From the IMG/VR virus record IMGVR_UViG_3300044535_000237, positions 1 to 59,396 of that record: a stretch of DNA of 59,396 nt; one strand, 5' to 3'. Positions 16,901-23,422 of the stretch are shown here, piece by piece. Origin of the DNA: a virus. A program made the translations under genes and the position numbers. The notes under the pieces are model-generated. The model was not told where the DNA came from. It made no database searches and was given only the letters and a program-made list of their open reading frames with translations. Every line of letters starts with the position of its first letter. Within the stretch, counting starts at the first letter, position 1.

Positions 16901-17243
16901 TAGTAAGTGCCTCGCTGACAAGCCCCCGATTACGGTTATCGGGAATATATGCAGGAGCGCGGGCTTCTGCCGCTTGTGACATTTCACGGCCATACTCAGG
17001 TGCAACACCGGTGTACTGAAGGCCCTGTCCAACCATCTTGGGTAGGTCAACTACTGCACCGCCCACAGCCTGCCGACCCATCTCTGCTAGCGTGCCACGA
17101 GGTTTAAAACCTAGATAGCTTGCCGTAGATTCAAAACTCTTGCCAACGCGCCCTGCGTAGTCCCGGATTAACTCGTCGTCAGACAGGTCACGCATGGAGG
17201 ACGGCACCGCCGCCCGCAAGTCTTCAAGGTTATAAATCGGCAT
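10992..17243 (-). CDS. Giant internal virion / polyvalent protein with HExxH motif
   Basis: At 2083 residues this is the largest gene in the window. The N-terminus (1-300) has hydrophobic, Ala/Gly-rich stretches (for example near 118-150 and 275-290). A middle Gln/Ala-rich region is followed by HESLH at 1041-1045 in TLHESLHGALQW, a zincin-type HExxH. Near residue 1620, NPGTHITNIASN resembles the LPD38 domain of large polyvalent proteins, and the C-terminus is highly charged. Such proteins are packaged and ejected with DNA in podoviruses, like the T7 gp16 class. It lies downstream of two other putative internal proteins. Protease activity is untested. Confidence 0.8.
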   Translation of the reverse strand: MPIYNLEDLRAAVPSSMRDLSDDELIRDYAGRVGKSFESTASYLGFKPRGTLAEMGRQAVGGAVVDLPKMVGQGLQYTGVAPEYGREMSQAAEARAPAYIPDNRNRGLVSEALTTGARGLAPVAATLPLAFVPGGQVIAPAAAALLFGTSSAQGTYDKVLEQTGDPQAATEAARRVGLIQGVGEGAATFVGGRAIKGLSPLLGMGERTTAGVAARMTDTSVLKPFAKSMGINMLVQPSTEVAQDLGTYAVERAYGAAGDENPYEIARQSALGGAGLTMLLGPFALGGHASRARRAESLKAALGEDAPPEIRAQAFEAVMKEARRQNVPETNVGAWFTEQLALEDQRNSALRALEEAPKDLTQTQADVDGRKLSEVDPQAEFDKRMATERPMSEADASKSLSSFMAAQDVGGQYQDLLTRKEQGLEAVKEVGKSWQNFVGKRGDQLLNIQDVGDQARGLVSNLEAEANQQEAPLAQAMQLGTAVQAMFDAQQGVGTKADFDRIMNPDVMQPITPAEIQPIARTSLVPPRSAPFSNMRLDRPGPQESLTGPTSQLSERPVAVAPLGGDAKATPLPSAPVAGGVSSTPVTTPVTTPAIQDGTKTTQAQQTKTKKQKAPITVGSVVKINDTEVTLSQEQADAWNKAQETYDGRTRRAREIANYQDRESALRSAGMQLSAERRKITGALTAKEQQAANRVADRQTAEQKKQDEMGLTAALQTANRTNVTNNPLQAGVEGADKKAVPGKTSLTVSALRNIRDALLNPSATVDGISDREQQIADAVRAFAKAYYKFSNAGGNMLRGIPTERAIKGENGETIYKPTKLAGQTPAQQRGQIKAKTSQRVGTTLDQLRETRDALAGLGKAVNGNAKDVEAIVKLVKDMVQQKLHTQTTDEGMNEDFGQEGADGIAQAFLKMDTMLSQGWRAAKDNMFQGESDATFVRQTPIRGSKESTAAGETQTPLEKAALGYAKFGKGESSTGILGLLNYIQTHGTPFERTIAKGVFQSLYDSDTAPNLEFISKGKPYYDPKTNTVYIQRDASAAVTLHESLHGALQWYIYQNPNAPEVRALKAALKRVVNYKGELSPDAKRVQDVLKALMTDKKELDAVLELVSYGNTLNDFRRALEAMDSTEAPKSFYDAAKNVWQTILTTVQKLVGVRPSVAADVIGNTFKLLEAAGAAKKGEAVGNILEAAVESTGTPQGKVNAQDYIVYNKKVAPAALSTKLFFDLVGWQRGAQKVGDLSSKLADKIRKDFPTAERYITYINSRFGVNDFTSKLMEKYKVDKNTGYQRMEQLANFVESRSADEAKAIFDYLDGDKKALDKFPDVAKVKEIADSIEKSMAMYISELPAKDRAYFENTKFSESLLFAGNTNQVASHTFGARKLSEIIGLQHRFEETIEGFQHWMGVDKNGDVDITGPFYQVFGPNIKDPAGPQVPQGYMSIKGYETTGNPVGFTVDPSRQWRISGKKGEGYKFTSNMTAQQAILEKKVTELANAMRNTMAALANNYASRNFSKAASTLGYEDGKPTELSVSFDSLEAVKKIFGRAPNPNQVLSVSKDEAKTPQIADLYRNTNTWVKIPDVEAYGALAGKYMPGPVWSAMTDMADRKPLVSFRAYNASMRWFKKAKTVYNPGTHITNIASNVTLAMMHDIPVSTIASAAKLFTKYELNAKSLTPSELAIMSQFMNSGAMLGDYSSAEVKEAIYKAWNENLAQPTDTSLMQRLKMFTGYEKSKAQMGVALAAKAGNKLDNIASELYAAEDNVFRLAAFMKKVGELQERSGEKTPTAENFSDAGTFARKAFLDYDIDSKAVRIARQSFLPFVSWTYAIAPVMGRIALHQPWKIANVLAAYYLIDVAMASAAGDDDEETRKRGPKEIRERMFGIGPYMHIRIPFMGDENNPVYYRLGDYVPMASAAKGLPNGFMGQSWIPGAITPSGPIVSAIAGLVIGVNPYTGKSLNQPTDTEWQKFKNAAKFAYDIVTPPAISSTQLKAVNDILDEKTGITGAPVSNLAIARTFGLKMYDYDVIESEAVQDVISKRVEREFKDAMRKAKREEERKGYPDYEALDKQLEDLQIRMEKELDKARGGTGEID

Positions 17244-17255
17244 TGTCGCTCCAGA

Positions 17256-19040
17256 TTATCGACGTGGCAGTAAGTCATCATACCAAGGTCTATCTAACCC
17301 TGTATTACCGCCTAAAAACTGATAGCCTAATTTATTCAATTCACTGATAGACATAACTCTTGTTGTGCCGTCTGGCATTTCAACGCTGTAGCCTGAGTTA
17401 CCAGCACGACCCAAAAGTTTCGTGTTGCCTGTGTTTAATGCAGGGGCGGAAGAAGTTTTAGTTAGCCCTTGCGCAGATGCAGGTGCGGCAGGAGCAGGGC
17501 TACCTTCATATGGATTAGCACCTAGGCTAACACCACCAGCCGACTGCGCCGCACGTTCCCGCACCATGCGAAGAAGGTGGCTAACGCCCATCTGTTCGGC
17601 CATAGCGTCTTTCTCACCACCAGACAAACGAGCGTTGCGTGGTTCTTTAATCCACTCGTTATAGGCTTTAAGTTGTTCTTTTTCTACTTCATCCATAGCT
17701 CTAGGAGCTTTGCCTTCTGGCGTTACACGAAGTTGAGCGCCGGGTTTTGCAACCAGCATGTTGTACTGTTTCTCAAGAGCTCTGCCTTTGGGGCCGTTCT
17801 GTTCAGCTTCTGTAAGCGCAGAAAAGTCTTCCATAAGCTTCTTAGCTTCTTTGGTGTTTGCCGCGGTATCGTCCAAGTCTTTTATTTGTCTGTTGACTAA
17901 ATTACCACGAATTGCATTAAGACCAGATGTAGACGCAGAAGCTGCAGACGAAGCCTTTGATGCTGCAATAGCAGCAGCTTCTTTTTCAATGGTTAACTTT
18001 TGAATTGTCCAGCCTAAAGGATTACCTTTGGCTTTTTCAATCATGTCTTGTGCCAGTGCCTGAAAGCCGGGAATCTCTTTTGTGTCAGCGTAAATCTGTG
18101 TGCCCTTAAGCAAATCTTTGCCATAGAAAATACCCCAACCGCCTTTTACTGGACGTAACTCGGGGACAATCTTGTCGTCGGGATCGGGGTCAGCAACATT
18201 TTTAGCAATGTACGCGTTTAACTTTTCGGGGGAACTAATTGCTTCACGGACTTCGCGTTCCATCTTTGCGACTCGTTCGTCGGCAATCTTTTTATTAATA
18301 CCGAGGCTATCGCCAACAAAGGCAGTAAGCACAGTAGGGTTAGCACCCATATCTGTTGCAGCTTGATAAATTGCAGGCAAGTCAATAGTTTCACCTGCTG
18401 CCAACTTAACTCCAAGCGCAGAAATAGCGTTACGATTTGCTTCGCCTTCTTTAAGTGTTCTCTTGGTTTCGCCTATGCGCAGACCGTATTCTTCTTCGGC
18501 GCGAGCATCTAAACGTTCAGCGCGAGCGTCAGATTTCTCTTGGCGGCCAAGGTCATACGCACGTTCACGCGAACGCACAGCATCTTTTGTAAGGCCATAC
18601 TTAGCATAAATATCAGCTTCTTGTTGAGTGCGCTGAGACACAGGCATAGTCATACCGGCCGAGCGAGCAGTATCTATCTGTTGAGGCGTAAAACCACGAG
18701 CAAAGCCCGCACCCGCCGGTGCCTGAGCAGGAGGAGCCATACTGGCTTGTAAACCGGTGCGCATACCGGGAACGCTTGTGTAGTCGCCATCAGCACCAGA
18801 CACTCCAGTACCCATCGGAACAGGCGCAGGTTGACGCATCATGGACGGCTGTGGAGCTAAACCCTCAGCGGGAAGAGCCGCGTAGTTAGGTGCCATCTCT
18901 GGCATGTTTTCAGTACGGCCAATCTTAGCGATTTCTTCCTGAGCAAGCTTTTCACGGCGTTTGGTATCTGAGCTTTCGTAAGCATCGAGCCAACCAGCCG
19001 CTATGCGATCGCCAGCGATAAGTCCTTGTGCAAATGACAT
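17256..19040 (-). CDS. Putative internal virion protein, Ala/Glu rich
   Basis: A 594-residue protein beginning MSFAQGLIAGDRIAAGW. The N-terminal third is Pro/Met/Ala rich and low in complexity; the middle has long helical stretches (EEEYGLRIGETKRTLKEG). The C-terminus contains NPYEGSPAPAAPAS and a GYSVEMPDGTTRVM segment. No enzyme motif is visible. Its place between the 297-residue DNA-transfer-like protein and the giant polyvalent protein suggests an ejectosome component. GGGGA precedes the ATG. Confidence 0.6.
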   Translation of the reverse strand: MSFAQGLIAGDRIAAGWLDAYESSDTKRREKLAQEEIAKIGRTENMPEMAPNYAALPAEGLAPQPSMMRQPAPVPMGTGVSGADGDYTSVPGMRTGLQASMAPPAQAPAGAGFARGFTPQQIDTARSAGMTMPVSQRTQQEADIYAKYGLTKDAVRSRERAYDLGRQEKSDARAERLDARAEEEYGLRIGETKRTLKEGEANRNAISALGVKLAAGETIDLPAIYQAATDMGANPTVLTAFVGDSLGINKKIADERVAKMEREVREAISSPEKLNAYIAKNVADPDPDDKIVPELRPVKGGWGIFYGKDLLKGTQIYADTKEIPGFQALAQDMIEKAKGNPLGWTIQKLTIEKEAAAIAASKASSAASASTSGLNAIRGNLVNRQIKDLDDTAANTKEAKKLMEDFSALTEAEQNGPKGRALEKQYNMLVAKPGAQLRVTPEGKAPRAMDEVEKEQLKAYNEWIKEPRNARLSGGEKDAMAEQMGVSHLLRMVRERAAQSAGGVSLGANPYEGSPAPAAPASAQGLTKTSSAPALNTGNTKLLGRAGNSGYSVEMPDGTTRVMSISELNKLGYQFLGGNTGLDRPWYDDLLPRR

Positions 19041-19051
19041 GTCTGTTCCCC

Positions 19052-19945
19052 TTAACCAAATTTACCTTGACCCATGCCGTAGCCGACAAATCTGCCAGCA
19101 CCGCCTGCAATAGTTCCATACAGACCTTGCTCCGCTGCGTTGGCTGCATCCATGCTTCTAGAAGTACCAGCAAACATATTGCCGTAACCTTGGATGCGTT
19201 GGCCGGAGCCTGTCATCATGGTGTTAAATGCCGGAGTTACCGCGCTAGAGTATTGTGAGCCCGGAGCCATAGCAGTGTTAATACCGGCTGTGCCGGACGC
19301 ATTAGCTGCACCATAAGCTGCTGTAGAAGCCCCAGCCAAATTACGACCGAGACCAGTAACGTCCAGCTTGCGAGCATAGGCAGTGTTTTCCGCCTGCGTA
19401 CGAGCGTTGTTCATACCACCGGCACGCATTGCAGCTTGATTTAAAGTGCTTTGGTTTTGCAAACCAGCAGCAGCGCCAGAGTTAGGGTTAACCCCACGTC
19501 GCTCAGATTCACGAGCAACCATACCTTGCGTAAGACCAAATGCCTGTGCAGCGTCTTGGGATGCTTTAGCCGCCAGTTGGTTGCGGTAGGCTTCAGTGTC
19601 AAAGTTCTGCGCGTCGGCAACTAAGCCTTGTTCTAGAGGGCGGAATGTTTGTGTTTGGTAGTCGTAGTAATCGCGAGCTTGTCTCATCTGCTCTTCTTGA
19701 GCTTGCAACTGCTGATCGTACACGCGCTGAGCCAAAGGCTTCATTTCGTCGTACTGTTGACGTGCAAACCCAAGCTGTTCTTGACCTAATTTATAAGACA
19801 AATCAGCTGCGTAATCAGCGGATTGGGTTAGCCCTTGGGCTGCTCGTTCATTGGCGGCGGAGGCTGCTTTAGATGCGCTCGAGGCTTTGCTCGCTGCGTA
19901 AATTGTCGCTCCACCCATCACTACCGCTGCGGCTATTGCACTCAT
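19052..19945 (-). CDS. DNA transfer / internal core-like protein
   Basis: A 297-residue protein with a small hydrophobic N-terminus (MSAIAAAVVMGGATIYAAS), then Ala/Gln-rich helices (ARQQYDEMKPLAQRVYDQQ), and a Gly/Ala/Asn-rich C-terminal half ending GYGMGQGKFG. This layout is typical of phage DNA-injection proteins (T7 gp14, P22 gp7/gp20 class), ejected through the envelope. It starts on an ATGA overlap with the cupin-SET gene. Confidence 0.65.
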   Translation of the reverse strand: MSAIAAAVVMGGATIYAASKASSASKAASAANERAAQGLTQSADYAADLSYKLGQEQLGFARQQYDEMKPLAQRVYDQQLQAQEEQMRQARDYYDYQTQTFRPLEQGLVADAQNFDTEAYRNQLAAKASQDAAQAFGLTQGMVARESERRGVNPNSGAAAGLQNQSTLNQAAMRAGGMNNARTQAENTAYARKLDVTGLGRNLAGASTAAYGAANASGTAGINTAMAPGSQYSSAVTPAFNTMMTGSGQRIQGYGNMFAGTSRSMDAANAAEQGLYGTIAGGAGRFVGYGMGQGKFG

Positions 19946-20826
19946 ATGTCACTCCTTCGACTCGCAATTAAAGCAAGTGTTACTCCATAGTCTGTGGTCA
20001 ATTCCTCGCCAGATTCGATATCTCGCAAAGCAGTTAAAAATAACAACCCACTTACAACTTCAAATTTACAATTTGGAAACGCTGCATGGTTAGAGTACCT
20101 ACCAGCTAACGAACGTTTATTGTCCAGTGTTGCAGGACAGATAACCTGCCCGTATACGTAGTTACGCGTAGCAAAAAGGCCGTCACCTTCAATAGAAGAT
20201 TTTCGGACTTCAACACCATCTAGTGGTGTGCGGTCTAATGTAGATTCATCTTCAGAAATCTGACGAACTGATTCTTTTGTAAAACCAAAGTATTCAATAG
20301 CTCGTATAAAACTAGCTTGCCCGACTAACCGGTCGTACTCTGCAAAGGTGTTGACTGTGATTGCGTCGACAATCGTGTCAGCGTCTTCACCAAGATCAGG
20401 GTGCACATTAACCCAAATAGAGTCTTCGTTGGCATAAGCTAGCTTTTTTGTACCTGCGGGCGACGAGAACATTGCGGGCGCTTTGATACGCTTGGGGCCA
20501 TCTACAGACAAAAACGTCAGGTCACCTTTAAGGCAAATATTTAAGTGCTCAGTCATGTGCACTTTACCAACAAGCATTGTACCCTTGGGAATAAAAATCT
20601 CTCTAGCGTACACCCCACCGGAAAAAACATTGCGAACGGGGATGTCAGCTTGCGGTTGCTCAAGCATAAATGCTTGGAGGTCGTCGATCTTGTCCTTGAG
20701 TTTCTGCTCACGTATTGCCAAGGCTGCGCCGTTTATAGGAGCAAAAAGGTCGACGGGAAAGCCTTCTGGCAACCCTTCGGGGTAGCAGACTTCAAAGGTA
20801 CTAGGTTCAATGACGTCTAATTCCAT
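19942..20826 (-). CDS. Cupin-like plus SET-domain protein
   Basis: A 294-residue protein. Residues about 70-142 look like a cupin barrel (FIPKGTMLVGKVHMTEHLNI, GDLTFLSVDG). Residues 204-281 carry SET-domain motifs: GVEVRKSSIEGDGLFA, RYSNHAAFPNC (243-253, the NH and PNC positions) and GEELTTDYG. SET proteins are usually lysine methyltransferases that use S-adenosylmethionine. Here the gene is in the late tail/internal-protein operon, so a virion or host protein may be the substrate (inference). ATG 20826 lies 15 bases after the upstream stop; no strong ribosome site is visible. Confidence 0.75.
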   Translation of the reverse strand: MELDVIEPSTFEVCYPEGLPEGFPVDLFAPINGAALAIREQKLKDKIDDLQAFMLEQPQADIPVRNVFSGGVYAREIFIPKGTMLVGKVHMTEHLNICLKGDLTFLSVDGPKRIKAPAMFSSPAGTKKLAYANEDSIWVNVHPDLGEDADTIVDAITVNTFAEYDRLVGQASFIRAIEYFGFTKESVRQISEDESTLDRTPLDGVEVRKSSIEGDGLFATRNYVYGQVICPATLDNKRSLAGRYSNHAAFPNCKFEVVSGLLFLTALRDIESGEELTTDYGVTLALIASRRSDI

Positions 20827-20840
20827 GTGCGTATTATGTC

Positions 20841-21251
20841 TTATTGTGGAGGAGTTGGCCAGACTACATTCTGCGGATACCCTGACTGCTGCGGAATGTC
20901 CCGCAATGCTTGCCGGTAGACCTGCCACTGGTTGTAAACATTATCGCCTAAACGTGTTTTTGATGAAAGCGTGTCAGTCCAGTCGGATTGCTCAAGCAAA
21001 CTAGCTCGCTTGCCTTTAATGGCAGAAGAACTAAATATCCAAGTTTTGGTTTGGAAGTCAAACATGTGCAACGCAGAAGGCTGCTCGGGCTGCTTAACAA
21101 CAACTTCGCCGTCTAGGTAGTAGTTAATATCGTAGCTGCCGTCTACAAACACGCTGCCTTCTGGAGTATTCATATCCAAAACTTCTTGACTTTGGCTGTC
21201 AACAAAGCCAGTAAAACGGCCATTACTAGAGTCAAAAAAACATCGTCTCAT
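20841..21251 (-). CDS. Phage tail assembly chaperone-like protein
   Basis: A 136-residue protein whose C-terminal half matches the Phage_tail_APC pattern: KRASLLEQSDWTDTL, then WQVYRQALRDIPQQ and YPQNVVWPTPP. The N-terminal half is beta-rich. Proteins of this type follow tail fibre or tip genes and assist their assembly. The ATG overlaps the stop of the J-like gene (ATGA), so the two are probably coupled. Confidence 0.8.
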   Translation of the reverse strand: MRRCFFDSSNGRFTGFVDSQSQEVLDMNTPEGSVFVDGSYDINYYLDGEVVVKQPEQPSALHMFDFQTKTWIFSSSAIKGKRASLLEQSDWTDTLSSKTRLGDNVYNQWQVYRQALRDIPQQSGYPQNVVWPTPPQ

Positions 21252-23422
21252 CGATAGCCTTTCATAACAATTACGTCTGTGATGTTTAGTACGCTGCTAG
21301 CAGTCTCGATGTTTGCGTAAGCGTGAGACACAGCAATGCTATGAGAGCCCGCAGACAAATAGTATTTTTTAATCATAATTTTAGGGACTGCTGAGTAAAT
21401 TTCCGTGCCTTGTCGTGCATCAATAACAGACCCATCAAGAAACAAAGTTGTTGTGCTGTCGTCGGACGGATAAGAGTTTGTAAAAAACGAAGACACGCAA
21501 TGAATATACACATTACCCGCGCTTGCCATGTTAAAACTATAATTAAAGACGTTAGTTCCTGTGTTGTTTCCGCCATTGCTAGTTAGCGTATGGTTAAACT
21601 GATCCATTGTTACAACGGATTCACCAGCAATGTTAATAGTGTTAACAGCGTCAACTGCAGCAGCAGTTAAAACACCGCCAAAAGAAGCATTTCCGTTGCT
21701 ACCGTCAAGCACAAAAGTTGGCGTTCCATCAGACTTAAAAGCGGCCATACCAGCCGAAGTTATACCAATGCCGTAACCACTGGTGCGTATGCCAGAGGAA
21801 TTCCAAGTAAGTGAGCCTACTGCAATACCACCGCCACCGGTTAAAACGCTGCGGGAATCTGTGCTAATTTTATTTGATAGTCCAGCAAGAGCGGAATTAG
21901 CAGTTGCGTTTGCCGTGTTAGCTGTAGAAAGTGCGCTAGTGGCGTTTGAGTTTGCTGTGTTAGCGGTTGACTGCGCGGCGCTTGCTGCGCTACTTGCACT
22001 ATTGGCGGTTGATTGCGCGGAGCTTGCTGCACTACTTGCGCTATTAGCAGTAGATAAAGCTGTAGAGGCATTACTAACAACTGTGCTAGCCGCCGTGCCA
22101 CTAACAGTGCCGGTAACGTTACCAACAAATTCACTGCTACCGGCGTTAAGAATAATGTTACCAGATGCGTCTTTAATCGTAAGTCCACGAGCATCAATCT
22201 TGCCCGCAGCAATAGAACCATCAACAAGCAAATTGCCATTAATAATGACGCCAGAGTCTGTCCACGCAGAGTTGTTCCAGTATTTAGTTTGGACGTAAGT
22301 GGGCGGAGAAGCGCTGTTACTAATTGTAACTGTGTCGCCAATAACAAGATGGTTGTTGTTAACCGCCGAACCCGCGTTTCCAAGAGCTGTCCAAACAGCT
22401 TGCCTTGCCGTTGTATCGCTCCAAGCAGAAGCAGTCACAGAAAGATTTAATGAACCGCGCAATCCATTTGCAAGAGTCTTACCGCCCGTGTCCACCTTCA
22501 TAGTACCTCGAACATAAACGTTTGTGTTCATGTAGATACCGTCAGCGTCAACACCAAAGGGGACGAGGTTGTTGTCGGGAGTAGTTGTTAGGCCGCCACT
22601 ATAGTTTGGCGCGACAATTGCAAATTTATCTGCGGAAATAATAAACGCAGAGGATGGTGTTCCGTTAATCTCGGTAGCAGCAATACCAAACCCAGCAAGA
22701 GCACCGCCCGCTTGAACTTTAAGAGTGTACTGAGCACGCAGACCAGTTGTAAAGTTTGCTTGTGTAGTAAGTGTTGACTCTAGGACAGCACGACCCGCTG
22801 TGCCGTCTTGATAGTAGTTTCCAAGGCTAGATTCAAGTTGAGTCACTTTTACAGCGGTAGCAGAAGTTGAAGTAGCTACAGCAGAAGTTAACTCACGAAC
22901 TCCGGCTGCGCTAGTCCCAACAGCGGCAGTAACTTCTTCAACTGCAATAGCCAACGAACGATTGCTATCTTGAATTAATGTCTCGGTTCTGCGAATGTCA
23001 GCGCCTCGTGCAGCGGCTTCATCAGCAATGCTTTTAAGCAAAATAGAACGAACTTCAACAGCTAAGTCGTTAAACCTATTTGGGTCATCGAGGCGACGTT
23101 GCAAGTCTGTGTAAAGGCGCGTGCTCTTAAGTTCAGCAACAAACTGATCGATTGCAACTGCAGCCGTTAAACCGCCCCCCAAATCAATTAAAACTTCGCC
23201 CGGAGCAGGAGTCTTTGATACGGCTAAATCAGTTAGTGACTTAGTAGCATCTTCAAGCTCACGAAGAGTTACCGCTCGTTCAAATCTGTTTCCGCGTGTA
23301 CCTTCACGCGTCTCAAGGCGTTCTGCAACAGCACTCATCCAATCCCGAAGAGATGGGTCTTGCGCATTAACAGGAGGAAGCGCAGGAAGGCGTACCGGGC
23401 CAGTATCACGACGAACGGTCAT
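21248..23422 (-). CDS. Tail tip / host specificity protein with DUF1983-like domain
   Basis: A 724-residue structural protein. Residues about 90-210 are helical coiled coil. A DUF1983-like segment (YTLKVQAGGALAGFGIA, SAFIISADKFAIV) like the C-terminal part of lambda gpJ follows. After that come an Ala/Ser/Asn heptad repeat region (STANSASSAASSAQ repeated) and a C-terminal globular domain, probably receptor binding. The repeat block is low complexity in DNA too. It starts on ATGA overlap with the nozzle-like gene. Confidence 0.75.
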   Translation of the reverse strand: MTVRRDTGPVRLPALPPVNAQDPSLRDWMSAVAERLETREGTRGNRFERAVTLRELEDATKSLTDLAVSKTPAPGEVLIDLGGGLTAAVAIDQFVAELKSTRLYTDLQRRLDDPNRFNDLAVEVRSILLKSIADEAAARGADIRRTETLIQDSNRSLAIAVEEVTAAVGTSAAGVRELTSAVATSTSATAVKVTQLESSLGNYYQDGTAGRAVLESTLTTQANFTTGLRAQYTLKVQAGGALAGFGIAATEINGTPSSAFIISADKFAIVAPNYSGGLTTTPDNNLVPFGVDADGIYMNTNVYVRGTMKVDTGGKTLANGLRGSLNLSVTASAWSDTTARQAVWTALGNAGSAVNNNHLVIGDTVTISNSASPPTYVQTKYWNNSAWTDSGVIINGNLLVDGSIAAGKIDARGLTIKDASGNIILNAGSSEFVGNVTGTVSGTAASTVVSNASTALSTANSASSAASSAQSTANSASSAASAAQSTANTANSNATSALSTANTANATANSALAGLSNKISTDSRSVLTGGGGIAVGSLTWNSSGIRTSGYGIGITSAGMAAFKSDGTPTFVLDGSNGNASFGGVLTAAAVDAVNTINIAGESVVTMDQFNHTLTSNGGNNTGTNVFNYSFNMASAGNVYIHCVSSFFTNSYPSDDSTTTLFLDGSVIDARQGTEIYSAVPKIMIKKYYLSAGSHSIAVSHAYANIETASSVLNITDVIVMKGYR

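Noticed and set aside
21841-22383. 180-codon Leu/Thr/Gln-rich frame inside the tail tip gene
   Set aside because: It is a shifted reading of the Ala/Ser/Asn repeat; composition is an artefact of the repeat.
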